This document shows, piece after piece, positions 1-8,755 of a stretch of DNA of 8,755 bases. The first letter of the stretch is position 1. The number at the start of each line of letters is the position of its first letter. This DNA is from Gemmatimonadota bacterium (GTDB taxonomy: Bacteria > Gemmatimonadota > Gemmatimonadetes > Longimicrobiales > UBA6960), in NCBI GenBank assembly GCA_022564535.1, contig JADFLD010000048.1, forward strand, positions 1 to 8,755. Reading direction: 5' to 3'. Both the position numbers and the translations under genes were made by a program. Below the pieces are notes generated by a model that made no database searches, was not told the DNA's origin, and saw only the letters and a program-made list of their open reading frames with translations.

Positions 1-1
1 G

Positions 2-103
2 GGCCGCGGTCGCTTCGGCCGCCGCTGGGTCTCGCCCGCCGGCAAGAACCTCTACCTCACGCTCATCCTCCGGCCCGACGTCGGCCGTCTCCGCGCCCTG
101 AGC
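2..103 (+). pseudogene. birA: Biotin-protein ligase (BirA) internal fragment
   Basis: The first 34 codons read GRGRFGRRWVSP followed by GKNLYLTLILRP. This matches the biotin/biotinyl-AMP binding loop (GRGRRGR in E. coli BirA) and the strand after it in the catalytic domain. BirA activates biotin with ATP and transfers it to biotin carboxyl carrier proteins in the cytoplasm. Only this short internal piece is visible: the upstream part lies off the window, and the rest of the catalytic core and the C-terminal domain are missing. The frame continues without a stop into the membrane protein that starts at 104. Third codon positions here are almost all G or C, mostly C, unlike the next gene. The piece is thus a broken or chimeric remnant, not a working ligase. 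The assignment rests on motif recognition only. Confidence 0.8.
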
Positions 104-763
104 ATGGTCGTGCCGGGCTGGCGTGTTACGTCGAGAGCGTTCGCTGCGGTGCTCACCGCCGCGTCTGCGTCCGGAGTTATCATGGCGTCTCGCGCAGGGG
201 CCTGGGCGACGATCGATTGGAGCGTGACGGACAGGCTCCAGGCTGGCTACGCGACGTGGTTGGACGCGATGGTGGTGCTGAGGCAGGGGGAGTCCGTCCC
301 GCCTGAAATGGTGGCGTCGATCTATCAGATTGCTGATTGGTGGGTTGCGGTGTTTCCTGCCGTGATTGGGCTGGAGTCCATGGCGGCTCTTGCTGTATCG
401 TGGTGGCTGGTGGTGCGGCTTGCTCAGAACAGCGATGGGGGGCTCGGACCGTTGGGCGCATTCCGCTTCAACGACCACTGGGTATGGTTGCTGATTTTCG
501 GCCTCATCCTCGTGGTGACCCAAGCGAGCGAGGGCCTCACGCGGGTTGGAGCCAACATCGCCGTGTTCATGGGGGCGCTCTATGCGCTTCGGGGCGTGGG
601 CGTCGCGCTCTTCATCAGCGGCGGCATCTCGTTGTTCGGATTCGTGGTATTCGTGTTTGGATTTGTGTTCGCGGCACCGGTCGTGATCGGTTTTGCGGTG
701 CTCACTGGAATTGCAGATACGTGGCTCGACCTACGCGCACGCGTCGGGGAATCGGCCGCTTGA
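104..763 (+). CDS. DUF2232-like multi-spanning membrane protein, N-terminus missing or replaced
   Basis: This is a hydrophobic protein of 219 residues counted from the ATG at 104. Membrane segments are visible at about residues 12-29, 79-106, 125-142 and 150-203 (two helices). The last ends in the GIADTWLDLRARVGE tail. A YybS/DUF2232 membrane protein directly before rplI is a known bacterial arrangement, and the tail pattern G-x-D-x-W-x-D-x-R fits that family as remembered; its biochemical role is unknown. Family members are usually nearer 300 residues with more helices, so the N-terminal part is missing. The reading frame is open from base 2 and upstream of 104 encodes a BirA piece, so the ATG may not be the native start. 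The native sequence probably begins near GWRVTSRAF, about base 116. The stop is 19 bases before rplI, so co-transcription with it is likely. Family assignment is moderate and rests partly on context. Confidence 0.72.
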   Translation: MVVPGWRVTSRAFAAVLTAASASGVIMASRAGAWATIDWSVTDRLQAGYATWLDAMVVLRQGESVPPEMVASIYQIADWWVAVFPAVIGLESMAALAVSWWLVVRLAQNSDGGLGPLGAFRFNDHWVWLLIFGLILVVTQASEGLTRVGANIAVFMGALYALRGVGVALFISGGISLFGFVVFVFGFVFAAPVVIGFAVLTGIADTWLDLRARVGESAA

Positions 764-782
764 GACTCAAGTCGGAGGAATC

Positions 783-1238
783 ATGAAGCTCATTCTTAAG
801 CAGGGGGTGGAGAGCCTTGGCGAGGCTGGCCAGGTTGTCCAGGTGAAGGATGGCTACGGTCGGAATTACCTCATCCCGCAGGGCCTCGCGTACCTGGCGA
901 GCGAGGCCAACATGAAGCGGATCGAGGAAGAGCAGGCGAAGGCTGAGGAGCGCGCCCGTCACGACTTCCTGGAAGCTCGTCGCAGGGCATCGCAGCTCGA
1001 AGGGCTCTCTTTGACCTTCAAAGAACGCGCCGGGGACGACGGAAAGTTGTTCGGTTCCGTGACGGTGGCGGACATCGTCGAGCAGGCCAACGCAGGGGGC
1101 CTGGACTTCGAACTGGACAAGAAGGTCGTCCAGCTCGATGAGCCGCTCAAGATTCTCGGCGTGAGCAATGTCACCCTCAGTCTTCACGGGGAGGTCGAGA
1201 TCCAGATCGAGGTCAACGTGGAGCGCGAGGAAGGCTGA
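783..1238 (+). CDS. rplI: 50S ribosomal protein L9 (bL9)
   Basis: This encodes a 151-residue protein, close to the usual length of about 149. It binds 23S rRNA near the base of the L1 stalk and helps keep frame during translation. The N-terminal rRNA-binding domain carries the bL9 signature at residues 13-36 (GEAGQVVQVKDGYGRNYLIP). A long charged connecting helix follows at about 41-72, then the C-terminal domain with the conserved GKLFGSVT at 87-94 and a final beta segment. The ATG at 783 is chosen because GGAGG at 774-778 sits 4 bases before it and because MKLILK is the typical bL9 start. The in-frame extension to 693 has no support. rsfS follows after 8 bases, which indicates one transcript. 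Confidence 0.98.
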   Translation: MKLILKQGVESLGEAGQVVQVKDGYGRNYLIPQGLAYLASEANMKRIEEEQAKAEERARHDFLEARRRASQLEGLSLTFKERAGDDGKLFGSVTVADIVEQANAGGLDFELDKKVVQLDEPLKILGVSNVTLSLHGEVEIQIEVNVEREEG

Positions 1239-1246
1239 TCGATGCT

Positions 1247-1618
1247 GTGAAGTTCTCCTTGACCGAGGCGTCCGACATCCCCCCCGAGGTGACGCGGGCT
1301 GCCGAATTCGCGCTGGAGCTGAAAGCCCAGGACGTTGTGATCCTCGACCTTCGAGGGATCTCCACGGCCACCGATTATTTCGTCATCGCGGGTGGCACTT
1401 CGGACGTTCAGGTGAAGGCGATCGCGAACCATATCGTGAATGAGCTGAAGAAGGAGGGCGTACGCCCTCAACACGTCGAAGGACTCCGGGGCGGACGGTG
1501 GGTACTCGTGGACTACGTGGACTTCGTAGTCCACGTCTTCCACCCCCAGGCCCGATCGTTCTATCAGCTCGAGACGCTCTGGGGAGACGCCCCACGGTGG
1601 GACGCCCCCACCGTCTGA
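1247..1618 (+). CDS. rsfS: Ribosomal silencing factor RsfS (YbeB/DUF143 family)
   Basis: This 123-residue protein belongs to the RsfS/Iojap family. These proteins bind uL14 on the 50S subunit and block joining with the 30S subunit, which lowers translation in starvation. Family motifs are clear: ATDYFVIAGGTS at 41-52, the helix DVQVKAIANHI at 53-63, EGLRGGRWVLVDY at 78-90, VVHVFHP at 94-100 and YQLETLWGDAP at 106-116. The usual DYGD reads DYVD here, a minor change. The start is GTG at 1247; the nearby ATG at 1242 hits a stop after two codons. GAGGAAGG at 1227-1234, at the end of rplI, can serve as a slightly distant ribosome binding site. The gene sits 8 bases after rplI, so both ribosome-related genes are probably co-expressed. 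Its 3' half holds several strong inverted repeats. Confidence 0.97.
   Translation: MKFSLTEASDIPPEVTRAAEFALELKAQDVVILDLRGISTATDYFVIAGGTSDVQVKAIANHIVNELKKEGVRPQHVEGLRGGRWVLVDYVDFVVHVFHPQARSFYQLETLWGDAPRWDAPTV
1507..1535 (+). repeat. Perfect 11-bp inverted repeat inside rsfS
   Basis: CGTGGACTACG (1507-1517) and CGTAGTCCACG (1525-1535) are exact reverse complements separated by the 7-base loop TGGACTT. The RNA would form a stable hairpin inside the coding region, over codons for the conserved VDYVDFVVHV segment. It may simply follow from the amino acid sequence (DYVDFVV is nearly symmetric in codons), or it may slow the ribosome or RNA polymerase or protect the mRNA. The repeat itself is certain; a function is not shown. 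Confidence 0.85.
1594..1614 (+). terminator. Possible terminator-like hairpin at the 3' end of rsfS
   Basis: ACGGTGGG (1594-1601) and CCCACCGT (1607-1613 plus T1614) form a perfect GC-rich 8-bp stem with the 5-base loop ACGCC, ending directly before the rsfS stop codon. A second stem, TGGGG/CCCCA (1580-1594), sits immediately upstream and shares one base, so the two could compete. No clear T-run follows (only GGCTTTCGGG at about 1620-1629), so this is not a classic intrinsic terminator. It could still end or pause the rplI-rsfS transcript or protect its 3' end. Confidence 0.4.
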
Positions 1619-1826
1619 AGGCTTTCGGGTCTCCGTGAAGAGGGACGAGTGGAGGTCGCAGGGGAGGCCTTGGAAGCCGCGACAACACTGAGGTTTCGGC
1701 CGTTCGGCCAAATTTGCCGTCTCGGTCCGACGCCTCTACCTTATGCCGTTTCCCGGCGCATGTCGTCGGGCTCATTTCGCGCGGGGCCGCGGATGGCTCG
1801 GTGCTTCGTTTTTCCACGAGCAGACG
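1619..1826. other. Non-coding gap between rsfS and the pseudo-ATPase gene
   Basis: This gap of about 208 bases has no convincing gene. It contains a small imperfect hairpin, TTT(C)GGCC-GTTC-GGCCAAA at 1694-1712, with no T-run, and a candidate promoter (1714-1742). The reading frame of the next gene is open upstream to an ATG at 1743. The extra 28 residues (FPGACRRAHFARGRG-type, arginine rich) do not look like the family start, so I treat them as untranslated leader. Confidence 0.6.
1714..1742 (+). promoter_or_regulatory. Candidate sigma-70-type promoter for the pseudo-ATPase/smc operon
   Basis: TTGCCG at 1714-1719 (4 of 6 to TTGACA) and TACCTT at 1737-1742 (3 of 6 to TATAAT) are separated by 17 bases. 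It lies in the only sizeable gap before smc, and transcription would start near 1749, giving a leader of about 78 bases before ATG 1827. The -10 match is weak and such matches occur by chance, so this is tentative. Confidence 0.3.
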
Positions 1827-2632
1827 ATGGCCGAACTTCCCGAATGGCAGCCCCTGAATGGGGTGGCACCTCCGGTTCCAGAGGGTGGTGGAGCGGGGCG
1901 GGTCGTCGTCCTCGTCGCGTCGGAACGGGCCGTGGCCGACGGATGGGCTGCGCCCGCGGCCGTGAGTCTCGCGCGATCGTGGAGCCAACAGGGACGGCGG
2001 GTGATTCTCGTCGACGGCGGGCTGCAGCGACCCTCCCTCCACACCGCCGCCGGAGTCTCCAACGGAGAAGGGCTCTCGGACGCTGTACTCTACGGCGCAT
2101 CCGTTCAAAGGGTCTCTCAGCCGCTGGACGAGGGCAACCTCTTTCTCATCACCGCGGGGACGGCCGTGGCCGACTCGCACACGGTGGCCCGGAGTCCTCG
2201 CTGGCATCGGCTGTCCGCCGGCATGACTGAAGCAGGCGTCATCCTGGCTCTCTTCGTTCAGGACGGCGAAAGCGGGACCGCTGCGTTTCTGGGGTCGGCT
2301 TCCGATATCGTGGTGCTGGCGAATGCTGGGGCGCCCGCTCCCGTCCCGATTCGGGACCTCGAGCCACTCGTACGGGCCGTGACCGGCCCGGGTCCAGGGG
2401 GCGTGGTTGTCAGCGCCCCGGACGTCGGCACCACTCCGGCTGGCGAGCCCTCAGGTGATTCGGGCGGTGCCCGTAGGACGACTCTGTTCGTGGTTCTCGC
2501 TGTCGCGATCGCTGCGATATTGGGCGTCGTGTTCAAGGTGATCCTCGGCGCCGCCGGGGTTCCCCAAGCATCGAACGGCGCAACGGCCCTCGTGGATCCC
2601 ATCGGCGGCTTCCGCTCTGCTTTGGGTACCGG

Positions 2633-2636
<4 letters not shown>
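1827..2636 (+). CDS. Membrane-anchored CpsD/ParA-like protein with degenerate ATPase motifs
   Basis: This encodes 269 residues. Residues 25-165 follow the layout of bacterial tyrosine kinases of the CpsD/CapB type and of MinD/ParA ATPases: a first strand (RVVVLVAS), a helix, then RRVILVDGGLQRPSLH at 57-72, GLSDAVLYG at 82-90 and LFLITAG at 105-111. In active relatives the first loop is GEGKST; here it is DGWAAP (38-43), so the lysine is a tryptophan. The DAD of the second motif is DGG, and the Walker B stretch reads GVILALFV without an acid. ATP hydrolysis is therefore unlikely. A proline/glycine linker (about 186-215) leads to one membrane helix at about 219-243 after GGARR, then a short tail without a tyrosine cluster. 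ATG 1827 is preferred over 1743 because MAELPEW starts just before the conserved region. Its stop overlaps the smc start (ATGA), which implies translational coupling. A role in placing or regulating SMC at the membrane is inference. Confidence 0.78.
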
Positions 2637-6121
<3,485 letters not shown>

Positions 6122-6154
6122 CGCCGGGCCTCGTCCCTGCGATCGTTTCGGACC

Positions 6155-6976
6155 GTGCAGACGACCGGCTCACCTGCGGTTCTCACCGTTCTGGGGTCCG
6201 GAACGCTCCTTCCCGACGCGGCTCGGTGCTCGGCTGCTTTCCATCTCGACGTCCAAGGGCGTGGGATTCTGCTCGACTGCGGGACGGGTACGCTGCACGG
6301 CCTGGCGCGTTGGGGCATCGCCTGGCGGGACATCGACCTGGTCGCGATCTCGCACTACCACACGGACCATGTGGGCGATCTGGCCGCGCTGCTCGCGGCC
6401 CTGAAGTTTTCGGGCCGGGCCCGCCCGCTTACGCTGATCGGTCCCCTGGGCTTCCGCGACTTTCTGGGAAGGTTGGCCGCGGCGTTTGGCGCGTACATAC
6501 TCGATCCTGGCTTCGATGTAAGAGTGGTTGAGCTCAGCGAATCCGACCACTGGAATGGGGACTGGATCGGAACGTCCGTGCGTTGCTGCCCTACGCCACA
6601 CACCGAGGAGTCCGTCGCGTTCCGTCTGGTGGGTACGTGGGGGAGCCTCGGCTACACCGGTGACACGGGACCGTCCACGGACGTCGCCGACTTCCTTGCC
6701 GGGTGCGTCGTGATCGTCGCCGAGTGCGCGCTCGGTGACCCGCCGGATTTGGGCACCCACCTGTCTCCAAGGACCGTGGCCAGCCTGGCTCGGCGCGCGG
6801 TCCCCAAACTGCTTGTGCTATCGCACGTGTATCCACCGCAGACACCTGATGACGCCCTGGCGCGCGTCAGGAAATCGTACGAGGGCGAGGCGGTCGTCGC
6901 CCGCGACGGGCTTCGCATGGAACTCGCTTCTGGTGATGTTGTGCTAGAATCTGGGACTGAGCGGACCAAGCGGTAG
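6155..6976 (+). CDS. RNase Z-like metallo-beta-lactamase-fold hydrolase
   Basis: This 273-residue protein has a complete set of metal ligands for a two-zinc metallo-beta-lactamase-fold hydrolase. They are SHYHTDH (H67, H69, D71, H72), H149 in PTPHTEES, D170 in YTGDTG and H224 in LVLSHVYPP, plus the family GTHLSP (H202). The opening VLTVLGSGTLLP and the HLS...LSHVYP ending match the RNase Z/AtsA-like branch. True tRNase Z has a flexible arm for tRNA binding. I see no clear one, so the substrate could be tRNA 3' ends, another phosphodiester or a small ester. The start is GTG at 6155, 33 bases after smc, because the beta-strand core begins a few residues later and no ATG fits. The Shine-Dalgarno sequence is weak, so it may be read through from smc. 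Cytoplasmic; no signal peptide. Confidence 0.93.
   Translation: MQTTGSPAVLTVLGSGTLLPDAARCSAAFHLDVQGRGILLDCGTGTLHGLARWGIAWRDIDLVAISHYHTDHVGDLAALLAALKFSGRARPLTLIGPLGFRDFLGRLAAAFGAYILDPGFDVRVVELSESDHWNGDWIGTSVRCCPTPHTEESVAFRLVGTWGSLGYTGDTGPSTDVADFLAGCVVIVAECALGDPPDLGTHLSPRTVASLARRAVPKLLVLSHVYPPQTPDDALARVRKSYEGEAVVARDGLRMELASGDVVLESGTERTKR
6942..6950 (+). promoter_or_regulatory. Candidate extended -10 promoter element upstream of aroF
   Basis: TGCTAGAAT at 6942-6950 matches the extended -10 consensus TGnTATAAT at all but one fixed base. It lies inside the last codons of the hydrolase gene, about 87 bases before the aroF start. No good -35 is visible, which is tolerated by extended -10 promoters. 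It could give aroF its own transcript. Short matches like this can be chance. Confidence 0.35.
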
Positions 6977-6984
6977 ACCGTTGG
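6966..6984 (+). terminator. Weak hairpin over the hydrolase stop codon
   Basis: CCAA(G)CGG and CCGTTGG pair with one bulged G around the loop TAGA, which contains the stop codon TAG (6974-6976). No T-run follows, so an efficient intrinsic terminator is unlikely. It may act as a partial stop between the hydrolase gene and aroF, or as structure in the aroF leader. Confidence 0.25.
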
Positions 6985-7036
6985 ACCGGGGTCAGATAAA
7001 TTTCAGGGCTACCAACCTTACATCCGAGCGGGCCCG

Positions 7037-8083
7037 ATGCTCGTCGTCATGAAGCAAAACGCCACCGAGGAAGAGATCTCGGGGGTCGTCGAAACGATCG
7101 AGGAAATGGGCTATTCGGCGCGCCCCATTCTGGGCCGTCAGCGTACCGCCGTCGGATTGATCGGCAACGACAGCAGGGTCGATGCGGGTCGGCTTTCGTC
7201 ACTCGCCGGAGTCCTGGACGTCGTTCCCGTGACGCCTCCATACAAGCAGGCGTCCCGGGAGTGGCAGGAGGACGACACCGTCATCACGCTCCCCAACGGG
7301 ACGGTGATCGGTGGGTCGGACTTGGTCATCATGGCGGGACCCTGTGCCGTCGAAGGCGAGGGCGAGATCCTGGAGATCGCGCACCAGCTTCGCGAGATGG
7401 GTGTGACGGTTCTTCGCGGAGGGGCCTTCAAGCCCCGCAGTTCCCCGTACTCGTTCCAGGGGCTCGGGCTGAAGGGACTGCAATACCTGGCCCGTGCTCG
7501 CGAAGAGACCGGCATGATGATCGTGACTGAGGCCCTCGACACGGACAGTGTGGACCTCGTCGCCGAGTACGCGGATATCGTACAAATAGGCGCGCGAAAC
7601 ATGCAGAACTATGCGCTTCTTCGCCGGGCGGGACGGGTGGGGAAGCCCGTGCTGCTGAAGCGAGGGATGGCGGCGACGATCGAGGAGCTGCTCCTCGCGG
7701 CCGAGTATGTTCTCGCGGAGGGTAACCGCGACGTGATCCTGTGTGAGCGGGGGGTGCGCAGCTTCGCCAGTCACACTCGGAACCTTCTCGATCTGGCGGC
7801 CATCCCCGTGGTGAAGGCCCTGTCGCACCTACCCATCATCGCGGACCCGAGCCATGGCACGGGACTCCGGGCGAAGGTCACACCGATGGGCCGTGCAGCG
7901 GTCGCCGCCGGAGCCGACGGGCTCATCGTGGAGGTACACCCGAATCCTCCGCACGCGATGTCGGATGGGGCTCAATCCCTGTATCCCGCGCAGTTCCAGG
8001 AACTCCTGGATCAGGTCCGGCTGATCGCGCAAGCGATCGGACGAGACGTGGGCGCATCGCTCGAGGTGGTCTCCGCGGGCTGA
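7037..8083 (+). CDS. aroF: 3-deoxy-7-phosphoheptulonate (DAHP) synthase with N-terminal regulatory domain
   Basis: This 348-residue enzyme joins phosphoenolpyruvate and erythrose 4-phosphate, the first step of the shikimate pathway to aromatic amino acids. It matches the Thermotoga maritima type along its length. An N-terminal ferredoxin-like domain (1 to about 70, [14 protein letters not shown]), which in Thermotoga mediates feedback inhibition by tyrosine and phenylalanine, is followed by the TIM barrel. Barrel motifs are AGPCAVEGE at 100-108, [16 protein letters not shown] at 127-142, QIGARNMQN at 183-191, LLKRG at 206-210, CERGVRSF at 236-243, DPSHGTG at 270-276 and EVHPNP at 299-304. Metal ligands C103, H273, E299 and D310 are all present, each one residue beyond the Thermotoga positions. 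ATG 7037 is chosen over 7049 because MLVVMK aligns with the family start MIVVLK. The ribosome binding site is weak. There is no chorismate mutase fusion, and no other aromatic gene is visible. Confidence 0.98.
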   Translation: MLVVMKQNATEEEISGVVETIEEMGYSARPILGRQRTAVGLIGNDSRVDAGRLSSLAGVLDVVPVTPPYKQASREWQEDDTVITLPNGTVIGGSDLVIMAGPCAVEGEGEILEIAHQLREMGVTVLRGGAFKPRSSPYSFQGLGLKGLQYLARAREETGMMIVTEALDTDSVDLVAEYADIVQIGARNMQNYALLRRAGRVGKPVLLKRGMAATIEELLLAAEYVLAEGNRDVILCERGVRSFASHTRNLLDLAAIPVVKALSHLPIIADPSHGTGLRAKVTPMGRAAVAAGADGLIVEVHPNPPHAMSDGAQSLYPAQFQELLDQVRLIAQAIGRDVGASLEVVSAG

Positions 8084-8109
8084 AGCGGTGCGGACGCGAA
8101 GGCCGGGGC

Positions 8110-8214
8110 TCAAGGCCGCCATGCGTCTTCAATATGTTCGTATCGCAGGAGACGGCGCCCACGGCCGACCACGATCGCCACGACGTCGATGTCACGAAGC
8201 GATGCGACGGATCG
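8110..8214 (-). pseudogene. Possible C-terminal remnant of an unrecognised convergent gene
   Basis: On the reverse strand the last 34 codons before a TGA (8110-8112) read like real protein: SLRDIDVVAIVVGRG, then RRLLRYEHIEDAWRP. It has a strand-like hydrophobic core and a charged helix-like end. The + strand over 8084-8188 instead reads as arginine/threonine-rich low complexity. I do not recognise the family. Upstream on its own strand the frame runs into the antisense of asnB, so the remainder of the gene is lost at a junction near 8190-8215. It would have converged on aroF, with its stop 26 bases past the aroF stop. Low certainty. Confidence 0.3.
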
Positions 8215-8755
8215 TGTTCGCGAATTGTTTTTGGATTCCGTGCGATTACGGATGCGCAGCGATGTGCCTGTGGGCGCGTATTTGAGCGGCGGGCTGGATT
8301 CATCCTTGGCGACCGTTGTGGCGGCGCGGGAAACCGACATTCCGATCAACACGTTTAGCGTTTCCTTTGCCCACACGCAGTTCGACGAGATGCCGTTTGC
8401 GCGCGCCGTGGCCAAGCATGCGGGGACGACCCATCACGAAATCACGGTAACGCCCGACGACGCGCTGGAAATGTTGCCGCGAATCGTGTGGCATTTAGAT
8501 GAACCCAACGGTGATTCGGCCGTGTTGCCGACCTATTTGGTGTCGAAGTTGGCGGCGCAACACGTGAAGGTCGCCCTCTCGGGAATTGGAGCGGACGAGT
8601 TGTTTGGGGGCTATCCGCGGTATCACGAGCGGCTGGGCAAGTTTGAGCAGCTCTCGAACTTGCCGCCGTGGATGTTGCGGTTGTTGCGTCCCCTCTTGGG
8701 GCCCTTGAAGCGGGAATGGGCGGAGAAACTGGATCGCATGGCCGCGCCACCGCCG
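8189..8755 (+). CDS. asnB: Asparagine synthetase (glutamine-hydrolysing) fragment: synthetase domain only, open at window end
   Basis: The frame from ATG 8189 stays open to the window end (189 codons). It shows the ATP-pyrophosphatase loop SGGLDSS (33-39) after RSDVPVGAYL, then TFSVSFAH, FDEMPFARAVAKH, WHLDEPNGDSAVLPTY and SGIGADELFGGYPRY (131-145). These are hallmarks of AsnB-type enzymes, which make an acyl-adenylate of aspartate or a related substrate and amidate it. Such genes are also common in polysaccharide clusters. Recognisable homology begins at about 8201. The glutaminase domain of roughly 200 residues with its N-terminal catalytic cysteine is absent; upstream there are only about 35 low-complexity codons and then the aroF stop in the same frame. 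Codon use differs from all genes to the left: leucine is mostly TTG, with many GCG and GTG codons. The fragment is thus foreign or joined by misassembly. The ATG start is only the first available one. Confidence 0.9.
   Translation, partial: MSRSDATDRVRELFLDSVRLRMRSDVPVGAYLSGGLDSSLATVVAARETDIPINTFSVSFAHTQFDEMPFARAVAKHAGTTHHEITVTPDDALEMLPRIVWHLDEPNGDSAVLPTYLVSKLAAQHVKVALSGIGADELFGGYPRYHERLGKFEQLSNLPPWMLRLLRPLLGPLKREWAEKLDRMAAPPP

Noticed and set aside
1743..1826. N-terminal extension of the pseudo-ATPase from an upstream ATG
   Set aside because: The added 28 residues are arginine-rich without signal-peptide or family features, and the ATG overlaps the candidate -10 element.
1384..2207. Reverse-strand open frame across rsfS and the gap before the pseudo-ATPase gene
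   Set aside because: It is composed of Arg/Pro/Gly-rich low complexity, overlaps a clear rsfS and has no family pattern; a GC-driven shadow.
6981..7000. Promoter TTGGAC with GATAAA before aroF
   Set aside because: The spacer is only 8 bases, too short for sigma-70 recognition.
6981..7052. Possible leader peptide before aroF starting at TTG
   Set aside because: It would contain only one Phe and no Tyr or Trp run, so it does not look like an aromatic attenuation leader.

Overview
The window is GC-rich bacterial DNA with genes packed on the + strand. It carries a conserved housekeeping neighbourhood: DUF2232-type membrane protein, rplI (bL9), rsfS, a ParA/CpsD-like protein, smc, an RNase Z-like metallo-beta-lactamase-fold hydrolase and a type I DAHP synthase. 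The DUF2232-rplI-rsfS order, the composition and the SMC and DAHP synthase types fit a member of the FCB/Gemmatimonadota area. That placement is a judgement from memory and no rRNA or marker alignment was possible.

Layout. Bases 2-103 encode the biotin-binding loop of a biotin-protein ligase (BirA), read in frame into a DUF2232-like membrane protein (to 763). The latter lacks its normal N-terminal part, so this looks like a junction between unrelated sequences. rplI (783-1238) and rsfS (1247-1618) follow closely and form one ribosome-related unit. It closes with strong inverted repeats in the 3' half of rsfS. A gap of about 200 bases holds a candidate promoter. Next come a membrane-anchored, apparently ATPase-dead relative of CpsD/ParA (1827-2636) and a full-length smc (2633-6121), which overlap by ATGA. 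An RNase Z-like hydrolase (6155-6976) and a DAHP synthase with an N-terminal ferredoxin-like regulatory domain (7037-8083) follow.

Right edge. After aroF, a reverse-strand protein-like remnant (8110-8214) abuts an asparagine synthetase fragment (8189-8755, open at the window end). The fragment lacks its glutaminase domain and has very different codon use, rich in TTG for leucine. Both ends of the window therefore look chimeric, by misassembly or by real rearrangement, while the centre (about 125-8083) is coherent.

The most interesting candidate is the gene translationally coupled to smc. It keeps the shape of a BY-kinase/ParA ATPase but has lost the Walker A lysine and the other nucleotide-binding acids, and it carries one C-terminal membrane helix. 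It could be a pseudo-ATPase membrane partner or positioning factor for SMC. That role is inference.
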